From Hippopus hippopus (lineage: Eukaryota; Mollusca; Bivalvia; Cardiida; Cardiidae): a stretch of 64,000 nucleotides of DNA. A model generated the notes under the pieces. That model made no database searches. It was not told where the DNA came from and saw only the letters and a program-made list of their open reading frames with translations. How positions within the stretch are numbered: position 1 is the stretch's first letter; each line of letters begins with the position of its first letter. The stretch lies in NCBI GenBank assembly GCA_946811185.2, contig OX328108.1:35276493-35340492 (forward strand). Reading direction: 5' to 3'. Positions 53,601 to 63,739 of this stretch are shown here, one piece after another. The position numbers and the translations under genes were made by a program.

Positions 53601-53975
53601 AAAGGTAGGTTTCAAGATTTCGCTAAATAAAGGAAAAGGAATATTCTTGCTTACGTTTAGAACAAAAATCCTTGATGCCCCTTTAAGAGTGAAAGCAATA
53701 TACTTGTAGTAAAATTCAGTCATTTTGAGCTTGTGTGAAAAAAGAAATTCAGTTACATACAAGATTTATTAGCTGCACAAATAGTCTTTTGAAAACATGA
53801 GAAATGGTAAATTAATAAACAATTTTGGATTTTTTAACAATATTTTTCTAAAGCAGAAATTTGCTCTATCAAGGGATCTGAATAACATGAGAATAATATA
53901 AAAGTGTTGTTACTACAAATGTAATAAAAATAAATATCTGCGAAATTTTCAAGACTTCTCACGTTTATTTCTTTT

Positions 53976-54187
53976 AATCTTTACCAACTGATAAAATTCT
54001 AGACTTCTTCAAATTCAAAGCATTTGCAGACGACACATTGATTTTGGCTCACATTGTACGATTTACCTATTAAAGGGTAGAAAACATTGTGTTGAAAGGA
54101 GAAATTGTTAGTTGTCTTTTCCCACAATGTTTCATAAAGCATTTTTCCTTAGGGTTCTTAAAAGTCAGGACTGTTTGGTAAAGAGTT
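53976..54187 (+). mobile_element. Family A MITE, hairpin shortened
   Basis: TTTAATCTTTACCAACTGAT to GGACTGTTTGGTAAAGAGTTA; GGAGAAATTGTTAGTTG then TCTTTTCCCACAATG, so the inner arm pair is deleted. Confidence 0.72.
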
Positions 54188-54314
54188 ACAAGTCATCAAA
54201 TATATTAACTTATAGCTTCTGAAACAAATTTGCAGCATAAAACTTCAGAAGCATTGTTGTAAATTGTGAAAAAAGTTAATCAAGGAGTAAACCTTTAGTA
54301 TACATTCATAAAAA

Positions 54315-54476
54315 CATGTCAAAAGCAGATATTGCTTGTTCTGTCCAATTTGTCCTTTGGTCAAAATGTTGTCAAAAGTGGTCTGCTGGAAGACACAAAA
54401 AGTTATCTTCAGGAGAGAGCTTGTTGACCCCTATATCTGCCAATATCATATCACCAGGCTGTCTCTGGTCCAACAA
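54315..54476 (-). pseudogene. Fragment of a DDE transposase (DDE_Tnp_4/PIF-Harbinger-like)
   Basis: On the minus strand the frame LLDQRQPGDMILADIG is close to the conserved PGD.I.ADRGF-type block of DDE_Tnp_4 transposases, in which the aspartate in ADRGF is the second catalytic acid. The frame continues NKLSPEDNFLCLPADHF to a stop and then TNWTEQAISAFDM. The usual ADRGF is changed to ADIGV, and no other transposase part is nearby, so this is a dead fragment. Recognition rests on one motif. Confidence 0.45.
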
Positions 54477-54877
54477 CTTGCAAGGTTAAATTAAATAAAG
54501 GCTGTATAAGATAGATAGATAGATATTTATTCAGACAAGTACATGTACTTAGTCATAATACATAAACAAACATTATAATGCAAATAAATCAAAAATCTAC
54601 CTCAAAAAAGATGAACACCGACAATTTTCTCAATAAACCTTAACTAATTTCTATAATTTAACACTATATATAGAAGTACTTAAGAATGAACTTTATGAGT
54701 TATTTATCAAATGAAAATAATACATTCTTTCTATAAATGCCTGTTTTGCGTACAATGCAAGGTTAAATAATTCACGTTTGTTATTCGAACAAAGAAGTTT
54801 TAATAGTTTTAAGGCCTGGTATATAAATCAAGAGTGAAGAAACTAGAGTGCCATTAGGATAACACATGCAACTATTT

Positions 54878-55099
54878 TAACTTTTTACCATTTAACAAAA
54901 TTTTCGACATGTCCATTTTGAAAGCAATGTTGGAGGATGAAACAATTGTAGCTCAAATGATGAGGTTTATTTCTGAAAGGAAACATTGTGGGAAAAGTAT
55001 AAAAAGCTAGTGACCAGCTTTTTCTCCTCTTCCTTCAATGTTGTCAAAAGCCCTCTGCATCAGAGTAATTAAGAACAGAATTGTTTGGGAAAAGGTTAA
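54878..55099 (+). mobile_element. Family A MITE
   Basis: TTTAACTTTTTACCATTTAA to GAATTGTTTGGGAAAAGGTTAA; core AAAAAGCTAGTGACCAGCTTT + TTCTCC has GGTGACC-type centre and compensating ends. Confidence 0.72.
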
Positions 55100-55292
55100 C
55101 TCACAAAATAAAATTTGGACTGGTTCAAGTTGAGAGGATTAGCAGGTGACATGTAGCTCAACTGGTGAAATTTGTCTTTGAATGGATAGAAAACACTGTG
55201 GGAAAAGGATTTCCAACATTTTCTCTTTTTCTCACAACTGTTACAGCTTCCTTCTCCCTGGCTGTTTAAACACAAGCTCATTTGATAATGTG
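55098..55292 (+). mobile_element. Family A MITE, hairpin deleted
   Basis: Shares TTAA with the preceding copy; GTTAACTCACAAAATAAAAT start; GGAAAAGGATTTCCAACATT instead of the core; GCTCATTTGATAATGTGCTAA end. Confidence 0.65.
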
Positions 55293-55849
55293 CTAACAGG
55301 ATGCCTACTGTTCTAAGTACTATAGGAAAATGACTGGCATGTCACATCTGATGGTACATCCTGTTGCATCTGCTGTCATTTGGACTGTCATGAATTAATG
55401 AACCTTGTTTTGTACTTTACTGGCTTTGCATATCCACAGCTTCTAAAATACATAATATCTTATGGGGCACTGAATAGATGTTTTGCACAGTTAATATAAT
55501 TGTTCTGAAGCTGTTGAATTTTGCTGTAGAGCCAACATCCATGGAACTACGTACTAGCTTAAATAAGGTGGTCAGCTTCTGATCTTCAAACATGTGACCA
55601 CCCAACCAGTCGTTTAAAAGCGACATCCTGTGTAACATATTAAAAATCAACAACAGCATCTGAAATGAAATTATGAAAATCATGAATTAGAAATATGAGT
55701 GCAGTCCTTCAGGATACCCATTTCTTTGAACATTAATCAGACCAGAATTCTATTAAAGCCTGAGTGTCTTCCCGCACACTTTGCTAACTTGTGTACTACA
55801 TTAGATTTGATTTGATTTGATTGGAAAACATATAGCATGTCAGTCTTTG

Positions 55850-56050
55850 TTATAAACCTCAAAGTGCCTTTCACCACTCTATTTGCTTTTGCGATCAATG
55901 TAGATCAAGATCAGACTGCACAAAGTGTGCAGTCTGATCTCTAATCTACATTGATCGCTTTGCTAAGACATTCCAGACAAAGGCAACCTCAACATTATTC
56001 TTATGAGATCTTATTTCTTAAGGTTTATTCGGGCTCTAGAAAGGGTTAAG
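55850..56050. mobile_element. Family B-related MITE (subfamily B2)
   Basis: The hairpin GCGATCAATGTAGATCAAGA / ATCTCTAATCTACATTGATC + GC is long and near-perfect. Left CCTCAAAGTGCCTTTCACC and right TAGAAAGGGTTAA. End sequences relate it to 26928-27110. Confidence 0.7.
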
Positions 56051-56692
56051 CCTATTTACCCAGTTCCTAGTGAACTGAAGAATTTACCTGAAAATACCGT
56101 AATTCAACAAAAGGTGTTAAAATATGTTTAGAAGCCATGAATTCACAGCCAATTAAGAATTTTCTTTGGTCCTATGTACGTCACTAGCTCTCTAAGGCAA
56201 TTAAATGAATAAAATGAGGCCGAGTAATTGCAACTGTTATTATCGACAACATTAAGTATGGTGCAAAGGAGACTTAGGTGCGAAACTACACTGGTGCGAA
56301 ACATACCAAAGCGGCAATATGTTTCTAAACGACCCTGAAGGCGGGACTAGGGTGCATTTCTAGAATGGAATGCTTAGAAACATGGCTCTGGCATTATTTA
56401 ATTGCCATAACTAGGTTAGTTGGACCTCTTTAGATCAGAAATCGACCGAGCACATATATCAATTGCAACGATGTACGAAAACAGGGTTACGGATTTTCGC
56501 TGATTTCCACGGCCTGTTTTTAAATTACAGCTTTATTTCTCAACAATATTTTAACCCTTACCAACATCTGTCATCTCCGGTCTTTCCTCTCCATACCCTC
56601 TTTTGAAAATTTAAATAACATACACGTCAGTGTAGCGCTACGACTGTCGGTACATACATAAGCAAAATAGTGGAAAAAATCTCAATATGGCG

Positions 56693-56810
56693 ACCAGTGA
56701 TCCCGGAAGTGCATTTCATCTAAACGAGACTTACAGACCCTATTACCCTGCGTTTACACCATGTTCCCGGCAGCCACGGCAGTCCCGTTTCTGACAACCG
56801 TGGACAAAAC
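56693..56810 (+). other. Start-like ATG frame (MATSDPGSAFHLNETYRPYY) truncated by a MITE
   Basis: ATCTCAATATGGCGACC is a good initiation context. The frame reads MATSDPGSAFHLNETYRPYY and runs into the GC-rich foldback beginning near 56752, where it stops after 38 codons. It could be a 5' coding exon broken by insertion, or chance. No donor is visible before the insertion. Confidence 0.25.
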
Positions 56811-57271
56811 GGAATAAGCAAGCTTGATCGCATCAGAACTTACAAGCACGTAACGAGCCGTAACAAGACTCAGGGACGATCCGTGTTTGGACGTGGAAGC
56901 CCTTTTTTCACCGGTATCGATCATGCCGTAGTAGAACGCAACGATCAACCCGTTCCGCCGTGGCAAAAGTCCAAAGATCTGGCACGGCAAACCCGGCGAT
57001 CACGGTCTGACAAGTTTGCTTATCCCGTTCCTCTGCGATGTATTACGTTAATCCCGTGTTGTCCAAGGTTGTCAGAAACGTGGCTACCTTGGCTGCCGGT
57101 AATATGGTGTAAACGTAGGTTTCCTTCAACGGCTTGTAACGGATACCGTGAGGTACCGTAAAAAGACTTAACTAAACTCGGTAAATGGAGAAAAAACGAA
57201 CAAAATCTCACGGCACACCACGTTTCGGACAAACGGGGCTGCCGTGGCTGCCGGGAACATGGTGTAAGGTG
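56752..57271. mobile_element. GC-rich foldback MITE, compound
   Basis: Left end GCGTTTACACCATGTTCCCG + GCAGCC is mirrored twice on the right: once at about 57075-57117 (GGCTGCCGGTAATATGGTGT + AAACGTAG) and again at 57235-57271 (GGCTGCCGTGGCTGCCGGGA + ACATGGTGTAAG). So either two overlapping insertions or one with a duplicated terminus. CpG-rich, no transposase. Confidence 0.7.
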
Positions 57272-57711
57272 TCGCACCACTGCGAGACTGCTTCCGGGTC
57301 GTAGTAGTCAAAAGTAGTCCCATGTGAAATTTTGCAGTACCACTTTTGTTGCACTGTTTCATGGAGCTAAGATGGCATAATGGTATATAATTTAGATTTG
57401 CTTCAAATTTAGGCAGTGGGGAACCACTTAGATGTGTTTTTATTGTATATTGAGTGGACTATTTTGTGTCACTGGAGGAACAAAAAATTGGGGTCATAGG
57501 GGTGAACAGGTGTTTTTGAGAGGGGAAATTCTAGGGTGCCCGTGTTCGTTGAGATTTAGCTAAAAACGCAATCGGTTGACATGTTGTTTTTAATGCATTT
57601 ATTTTGAAGGACTAAGGACGTACTTTAGACAGCAAGAGACGGAAAAGCAAAAGGTTGGCCATTAAGCGATCTGTGAAGCTTTAAAGATGGTCGATTTCAC
57701 TCTATTTTCAA

Positions 57712-57783
57712 TATGGCCAAAAACCAGTGGTGTGACACCTGTAAACGTAGGGTTAAAAATTGTTACCACTTGGACCCAGGCTA
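57712..57783 (+). other. Start-like ATG frame (MAKNQWCDTCKRRVKN)
   Basis: TTTTCAATATGGCC gives a good Kozak context. The frame reads MAKNQWCDTCKRRVKNCYHL and ends in a fragment of the hAT-like MITE (GGACCCAGGCTAG). Possible donors T|GTAAAC and C|GTAGGG lie within it. A Cys-X2-Cys pair is seen, but there is too little to name a zinc-binding domain. Confidence 0.22.
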
Positions 57784-57904
57784 GCCATGTGTGATACTTT
57801 ATCGGCGTGCGACGCATGTTTTTAAACAGGGAAATTTACTGGTATATAATAAAAGATTGTCTCAAAACGTACTTGATAACGAACAACACACTTGAATCAT
57901 CCTC

Positions 57905-58166
57905 TGGCAAAAGAGGGCTAAACGCATCTGAGTAAGTCATGATACCAAGTAAATCATTGCAAAGTTATCAATCCACAAAAATACATTTTAATATTTTAAT
58001 TAACAACCGACTGAATTCAGAGGTAGAATGGTCCTTGGATTTGCAGAAAATTGACCGATAGCAAAAAGTTTCGGCCCAGGTCAGCCTGCGCGGAGTACGC
58101 AGGCTGACCTGTGTGGATACTTTTTGTAGATGCATTAAGCCAACTTTTCACAGAGCATGGCTCTCT
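57905..58166. mobile_element. Family C MITE, reverse orientation
   Basis: GGCAAAAGAGGGCTAAACGC left; hairpin GGCCCAGGTCAGCCTGCGCG / TACGCAGGCTGACCTGTGTG; GATGCATTAAGCCAACTTTT + CACAGAGCATGGCTC right. Confidence 0.78.
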
Positions 58167-58362
58167 TAAATTTGTAAGTATTGTGGGACAAGTTTAAAAC
58201 TTTTTCATTTTGGAAAGTTATCTGAACGCAAAAACGCCTGGCTGCCGTGATAACTGAAATACTAGTGATGACGTAATATGATAATCAACAAACAAACACA
58301 AATACAGACAAAAGCGTTAAAGACATTTATAGGATATGAAAACAATCCAATGAGTCATGCTC

Positions 58363-58610
58363 TAGCAAACTGGGGTTTAGTGCACCTCTGATGCATTATA
58401 CCAAGCAAGTCATCAAATACATGTAATTATGGAACCCTAAATCCTCCTTTTGTCTAACAAACGACTAAATTCAGAGGTAGAATGGTCCTTTGACATGCAG
58501 AAAATTTACGAATAGCAAACAGATTCGACCCATGTCAGCTTCAGCAGGCTGATCTGGGTTGAAACTTTTTACTGATTGATTAAACCCCCGTTCAACAGAG
58601 CATGGGTCAA
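58363..58610. mobile_element. Family C MITE, reverse orientation
   Basis: GAGTCATGCTCTAGCAAACT left, CAAGCAAGTCATCAAATACA, hairpin GACCCATGTCAGCTTCAGCA / GGCTGATCTGGGTTG, and GATTAAACCCCCGTTCAACA + GAGCATGGGTC right. Confidence 0.76.
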
Positions 58611-58792
58611 ATTAAAAAAGCACAAATTCATCTCTTATAAAATGTTGCGACAGTGTCTACTAATATCACTTGAAATTATTGCGTTTGGAAAACAACTGCG
58701 TATATTCCCACCGTGTTTTTCATACCATTGGAAACATGTTTATTTTAAATGTTTATTATTTTGTACACAATTTGTTAAAAAATTGGAAATGA

Positions 58793-59065
58793 GTAGAGCC
58801 CTGGAAAAGGGGAGTTTTAATACATCTCCTCAATGAATTATACCAAGCAAGTCATCAATATGTAAATGTAATTATGGATCGATAAAATCCATTTTGTTTA
58901 ATAAACAAGGAAATTGTGAGGTAGAATGGTCCTTGGACACCTAGGAAATTTACAAATTACAAAGAGCATCGACTCATTTCAACCAGCGCAGACTGCGCAG
59001 CCTAACCGGGCTCGTTAATTTTTGCAGATGCATTAAGCCCTCTTTTCACAGAGCATGACTCATTT
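58793..59065. mobile_element. Family C MITE downstream of LC8 paralogue 2
   Basis: GAGCCCTGGAAAAGGGGAG left; CCAAGCAAGTCATCAATATG; CAACCAGCGCAGACTGCGCA hairpin; GATGCATTAAGCCCTCTTTT + CACAGAGCATGACTC right. It ends about 65 bases from the LC8 stop. Confidence 0.76.
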
Positions 59066-59132
59066 ATAAAGACTAACCCAGCATAGTTTACTAAAATTTG
59101 TTGTTTTTGTATTGTTATGATTGTATATAGAG

Positions 59133-59402
59133 TTATCCAGATTTGAACAACAGTATGGCCACTTGTCCGAGGTAAAAATAAATAAAATGTTTAGTTTCGT
59201 GGGTCACATAGCTGCCAAAATTACGGCCAACAATACAGTGCCATGTTGGGTTGTATTTCTTGTCAAATTCTTTCTTGATGTAGGCCGCAATGTCCTTCTC
59301 TATGTTGAATTTATCGAGAGCCTGCACTGCGCAATCGACGCCATCTTGTTGCATGTCCTCCGACATATCAGCGTTTTTGATGACAGCTTTACGCTCAGCC
59401 AT
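59133..59402 (-). CDS. DYNLL-like: Dynein light chain LC8-type (paralogue 2)
   Basis: 89 codons, [20 protein letters not shown] to [15 protein letters not shown], with the LC8 block [20 protein letters not shown]. It keeps the common residues AAYIKKEF and HCIVG, so this copy is closer to typical animal LC8 than paralogue 1. On the minus strand TTGTTGCAG|GAATA directly precedes the ATG at 59402, so a 5' UTR intron exists as in paralogue 1, five bases upstream of the start instead of six. The CDS has no intron. LC8 forms a homodimer that binds partner motifs, including dynein intermediate chain. Both copies are on the same strand 13 kb apart, consistent with tandem duplication. Confidence 0.97.
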   Translation of the reverse strand: MAERKAVIKNADMSEDMQQDGVDCAVQALDKFNIEKDIAAYIKKEFDKKYNPTWHCIVGRNFGSYVTHETKHFIYFYLGQVAILLFKSG

Positions 59403-59504
59403 TATTCCTGCAACAAGGATACAAGCTATAGTAAAATATGCAAAAAAAAAAAACCGATTGCAATATTGTCATTATTGTTTTTGTTATTTCTCATACAATA
59501 ATTA

Positions 59505-59822
59505 TAAGTTGAAAAGGGGCATAATTGTATTAAAAATATTTGATGGTTACCTGCCCTTGTTGTATGGGTTCCCCTTTTGATAGTTAACAACTAGTCTGAG
59601 TTTGAAGTGAATATTTTCAGTAATGACAGAGATATTATAAATGTCGAAGTTTTTGAAAATTGTAATACGAAAAGAAAAAGGGTACAACCCTGTCAAAAGT
59701 AGTTTGATAGTTACCTGCTTCTGTTTTATGGGTTCCCCTTTTGACAGTTAACAACCAGTCCGAATTTTGAGTAAATATCTTCAGTAATGACGGAGATATT
59801 ATAAAATATCAAAGTCTTTGAA
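59505..59822. repeat. Tandem duplication of about 185 bp
   Basis: GATGGTTACCTGCCCTTGTT and GATAGTTACCTGCTTCTGTT start corresponding blocks; both then have GGGTTCCCCTTTTGAYAGTT + AACAACYAGTC and TTCAGTAATGACRGAGATAT. Similar to tails of bivalve retroelements. Confidence 0.75.
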
Positions 59823-59837
59823 AATAACAAAATTGTT

Positions 59838-60607
59838 GCACGACGAGGACAAAGACGCAAAATACAACGACACAGACGCTGACTACGACGACACGGAGGC
59901 AGACAACAACGACGACTACGACGACACAGACGACTACGACAAAGACTACGACGACACAGACTACGAAGATACAGATTACGACGCCACAGACGAAGACTAC
60001 GACGACACAGACGCAGACTACGACGACACAGACAACGACGACACAGACTACAATGACACGGACTACGATGACACAGACGCAGACTACGATGACACAGACA
60101 ACGGCGACGCAGACTACAATGACACAGACTACGATGACACAGACTAAGGCGACACAGACGACTACGACGACACAGACGAAGACGATATAGACAACAACGA
60201 CGACACAGACGACTTCGACGACACAGACTACGACGACACAGACGACTTCGACGACACAGACTACGACGACACAGATGACTACGACGACACAGACTACGAC
60301 GACATAGACGACTACAACGACACAGACGCAGACTACGACGACACAGACTACGACACCACAGACTACGACATCACAGACTAGGACGACACAGACGTAGACT
60401 ACGACGACAAAGACGAAAACTTCGACGACAGAGACGAAGACTATGACGACACAGACGACTATGACAACACTAACACAGACTACGACGACACAGACGACTA
60501 CGACAACACTAACACAGACTATGACGACACAGACAAGACGACATAGACGCAGACTACGACGACAGAGACGAAGACTATGACGACACAGACGACGAATACG
60601 ACGCCGC
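59838..60607. repeat. GACGACACAGACTAC minisatellite (about 770 bp)
   Basis: Variants of the 15-bp unit GACGACACAGACTAC, plus GACGCAGACTACGACG, repeat throughout. On the plus strand part of it gives a 109-codon frame of DDTDYDDTDAD units, ended by TAA at about 60145. Continuations in other frames follow. The almost strict avoidance of stops in the first third might mean past coding use, but no splice site or start supports a gene. Confidence 0.9.
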
Positions 60608-60701
60608 TAGGGCTATAACAATACCTCGACATTTTCAACGAAAACAGTCGAGCTAAAAACGCCCCAATATGGATAAAAACATGGATATTTAACATGAATT
60701 A

Positions 60702-60912
60702 AGGGTTAACTGTTTTTTACCAAACGCGAACATTTCAGACCCATCTCAGTAGAAAGCATTCGCAGAGAACAAGTCAAACGTAGCTCAGATCCTGATATTC
60801 CTTTTTGTATACGTGGAAGCCTGGTTACCAGCATTTTCTCGTTTTTGTACAATATTTTCACGTCTCCTCCGCCAGGGTCGTTCAAATTCGAGGTTGAGTG
60901 GTAAAGGATTAA
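60702..60912 (+). mobile_element. Family A MITE
   Basis: GGTTAACTGTTTTTTACCAAA to GAGTGGTAAAGGATTAA; left hairpin arm lost, GGTTACCAGCATTTTCTCG kept. Confidence 0.72.
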
Positions 60913-61358
60913 TATACGAATAATATACAATGTAGCAAAAATATATATCGCCTGCTACAAGCAGTTCTCCTTTTGCCAACATGTTTTGAAAAGCAGTCAA
61001 CTACATGGAATAAAAAAGTCTTCAAGTGGCAATAAGCTCAATAATTTGAAATAGAATGTCTCACCTTTTAAGTTCACCTGCCGCGGTGATATTCGACCTT
61101 TAACAGTGATGTTGCTACAGACTCTGTCACACTCGGCCGGTCAATGGGGGACCTTTAATGTTAAAGATGCTGTGATTGGTTGTAAAAATGTTTCTTATTG
61201 GTTCCGTCTAAAACATTTATCATTAGTTTCGTCTATCGATTTCTACGTCTCTGTTATACTTAGTTAAAAGTGTAACCTACCTCTCAATCTTGAACCACTG
61301 GAGCATGTACATGTATCGTAACTTTCAAAATTTTAAACTCGTCCATTTTGACAGCACT

Positions 61359-61622
61359 TAACCCTGTGTAATACTACATTTTTTTTTGACTTATCCAAAT
61401 ATTTAGACTTTTCAAAATTTCTAGACTTATCCAAATCGAAAACATTTGCAAAGAACAAATTATGGCTTAATTATGTAAGACTGTATATTTTTAAAGAGTA
61501 TAAAACATTGTGAAAAAAGAGAAAATGCTGGTAACCAGCATTTTTTCCTTTTTCCATAATGTTTTCAAAAGCCTTCCTGCTTAGGGTCGTTAAAACTGGG
61601 GATTGTGTGGCAAAGGGTTAAG
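61359..61622 (+). mobile_element. Family A MITE with duplicated left block
   Basis: CTTAACCCTGTGTAATACTA start; TAGACTTWTCCAAATCGAAA-type text is partly doubled; core GAGAAAATGCTGGTAACCAG + CATTTTTTCC; GATTGTGTGGCAAAGGGTTAA end. Confidence 0.78.
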
Positions 61623-61679
61623 GATAACATATCAGCTGAAATGATAGATTTGTTTATCTGTTTATATGGTGTTTATTGC

Positions 61680-61885
61680 TGTTTTCAACGTTATTTCAGT
61701 AATATCATGGCGGCCAGTGCACCTATCTATGGTTTCCCGGAGATTCCCTTACCAGTACTTTTCACTATATTCTTCCCAAGCCACTGGCTGCTTACCAACA
61801 TAACCATCGCCAAAACAATTATCAGCGGTGAGAGAAGGATTAATTCTGTCGATAGATTTGTTCTTGAAATGATAAAAACATGGTG
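61680..61885 (-). mobile_element. SINE-like fragment
   Basis: On the minus strand it contains GGTTATGTTGGTAAGCAGCC and GGCCGCCATGATATTACTGA, matching the body and GATATTAC tail of the SINEs at 34680 and 31960. Confidence 0.5.
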
Positions 61886-61995
61886 AGAAAAAAAAAAATG
61901 ATAAAATTCTAGTTACTAGCGTTTGTTTTTATCATCAGGATGTACAGGATCACGTGGTAATGAGCTAAGTCTTTCAGCACCAAGCATAATTCACT

Positions 61996-62255
61996 CATGC
62001 TCTATGAAAAGGGAATTTAATGCATCTGCAGAACGTATCGACCAGGTCAGACTGCGCAGTCCACGGAGGCTGACCTGTGTCGAAACTTTATGCTTTTGGT
62101 GGACTTTCTCCATCTACAAGGACAATTCTACTTCATTCTACAGTTGGTTGTTAGACAAAATGGAATTACTGGATCCATGATCATGTGATAACTTGCTTAG
62201 TACAATACATCACGGAGTTGCATTAAACCCCCTTTTCCTGGAACAAGACTCAAAT
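61996..62255. mobile_element. Family C MITE, complete
   Basis: CATGCTCTATGAAAAGGGAA + TTTAATGCATCTGC left; GACCAGGTCAGACTGCGCAG / CGGAGGCTGACCTGTGTCG hairpin; GCATTAAACCCCCTTTTCCT right. Confidence 0.8.
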
Positions 62256-62276
62256 AAACTAGACCTTTTATAACGG

Positions 62277-62729
62277 CTTAATCCCTAAGCTGCTAAATAA
62301 AATTTGAGCCATGCTCTGTGAAAAGGAGGTTTAATGCATCTGCAAAAAAGTATCGACTCAGGTTGACCTGGGCCGAAACATTTTGCTTATTGTCAATTTT
62401 CTTCATGGCAACGGACCATTCTACCTCCATATCCAGTTGATTGTCAGGAAATATGGAAATAACAGATCCATAATCATGTGATGACTTGCACGGTATGATG
62501 TATGACGGAGATGCATTTAGCCCCCTTTTGCAAGAGCAATAGAACAAAGATTTCCAGCCAATAGAATACACCGAAACATTGCGATAACAAAGTTCTTGTT
62601 GCTGGGAAAAAAAACTCACCGCATCGGACAGTGTAGATCCAAGATCAGACTGCACAGAATATGCAGTCTGATCTTGATCTACACTGTCTACAAAAGGTCA
62701 GTGAGTCGCGCTTAGCAGCGTAGGGGTTA
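62277..62729 (+). mobile_element. Family B MITE interrupted by family C
   Basis: B begins CTTAATCCCTAAGCTGCTAA, is broken after AAATAAAATTT by C (62309-62546), resumes TTTCCAGCCAATAGAAT and keeps a perfect hairpin GGACAGTGTAGATCCAAGAT / GCAGTCTGATCTTGATCTAC, ending AGCAGCGTAGGGGTTAA. Confidence 0.82.
62309..62546. mobile_element. Family C MITE inserted in family B
   Basis: GAGCCATGCTCTGTGAAAAG left and GCCCCCTTTTGCAAGAGCAA right; the hairpin is cut to GACTCAGGTTGACCTGGGCC. Confidence 0.78.
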
Positions 62730-62772
62730 AAATTCATTCCACTGAAACCCTGAAAGATTCTCATCCTATGGC

Positions 62773-63003
62773 TTTAACCCTATACCACGAAATCCCCAGT
62801 TTTAACGACCCTCAAGAAGGTTTTTAAAAACATACTGGGAAAAGGAGAAAATGCTGGTAACCCACCACCATTTTCTTCTTTTTCCATAATGTTTGCTACT
62901 CTTTTACAGACTAATTTAATCATTTTAGCCACTTTTATTTATTGTTCGCAAATGATTTCAGTTTGAACAACACTAAAATTTTATTCTCTGGTAAAGAGTC
63001 AAC
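62773..63003 (-). mobile_element. Family A MITE
   Basis: TTTAACCCTATACCACGAAA to CTCTGGTAAAGAGTCAA; core GGAGAAAATGCTGGTAACCC / ACCACCATTTTCTTCTTTTTCC slightly asymmetric. A B core trace follows at 63035-63075. Confidence 0.8.
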
Positions 63004-63399
63004 AAAAGATGCGGAGGTAAAGCTACAAGACCAAACAGCAGGTTCTGTGCAATCTGATCTTTATCTATGCCGTTTGCAAACCCCTTTAATTTCGCATGCG
63101 GTGCTGAAAAGGTAAAAGGGAAGAAATATACCTGAAAGGGGTCAGTGTGTTGAGCTAGTTTTGATCCAATAAATACCTCATCATAGATGGAAAGTTCACC
63201 AAACAGTTTTGACGAAATATTTTCTGGTTGGTTAATTTTGAAAGCTTAAAGATACCACAAAAAGCAGTTGTTTAGAAAAAGATGTATAGCTGAAATCTAT
63301 GTCGATTAATTTTCTTTACTGACCGTGAGAACGTTTTTTACATTTTTTTTTAATATTTTTGTGTTGTTCGAGTGTCAGTGCTTAAGACCATGGATTTTT

Positions 63400-63580
63400 A
63401 TCAAGATTTTATAAGTTCGACACACTACTGTGGAGCTGGTAAAGAGGGGAAGGTCCCCAGGTAAGACACTGCAAGGCCAAAGTTAAGATCTTTTGAAACC
63501 AAGGAAGACCATGAATAAGTGAGCTGTCGCCGTGATATAACCAAAACTGTTGAAAGCGACACCAAGCCCAATTAAACAGA
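63400..63580 (+). mobile_element. SINE 3' part
   Basis: ACTGTGGAGCTGGTAAAGAG, GTAAGACACTGC, then GAATAAGTGAGCTGTCGCCG + TGATATAACC and GAAAGCGACACCAAGCCC, a SINE tail as at 31960-32030. Confidence 0.6.
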
Positions 63581-63604
63581 TGAACCAATAAGCAAAAGGA
63601 CAAG

Positions 63605-63735
63605 TGAGTGCGTACGCTCGCACTCACTCGTGCGCAAGCTCTCGCTCGCTCGCTCACTCACTCACTCTCCAAGCCAGCCAGCCAGCAATTCGGTCGGTCG
63701 GTCAGTCGGTCGGTCACTCACTCACTCGTCATGCT
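63605..63735. repeat. Compound microsatellite (CTCA, CTCG, CCAG, GGTC)
   Basis: CTCGCTCGCTCACTCACTCA, CCAGCCAGCCAGC, GGTCGGTCGGTCAGTCGGTC and CACTCACTCACTC blocks in succession. Confidence 0.93.
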
Positions 63736-63739
63736 TTAC

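Noticed and set aside
55417..55683. 88-codon minus-strand frame (MLHRMSLLNDWLGGHM...)
   Set aside because: Composition is fairly protein-like, but the acceptor is weak, no donor or neighbouring exon fits and no family is recognised; kept only as a remote possibility.
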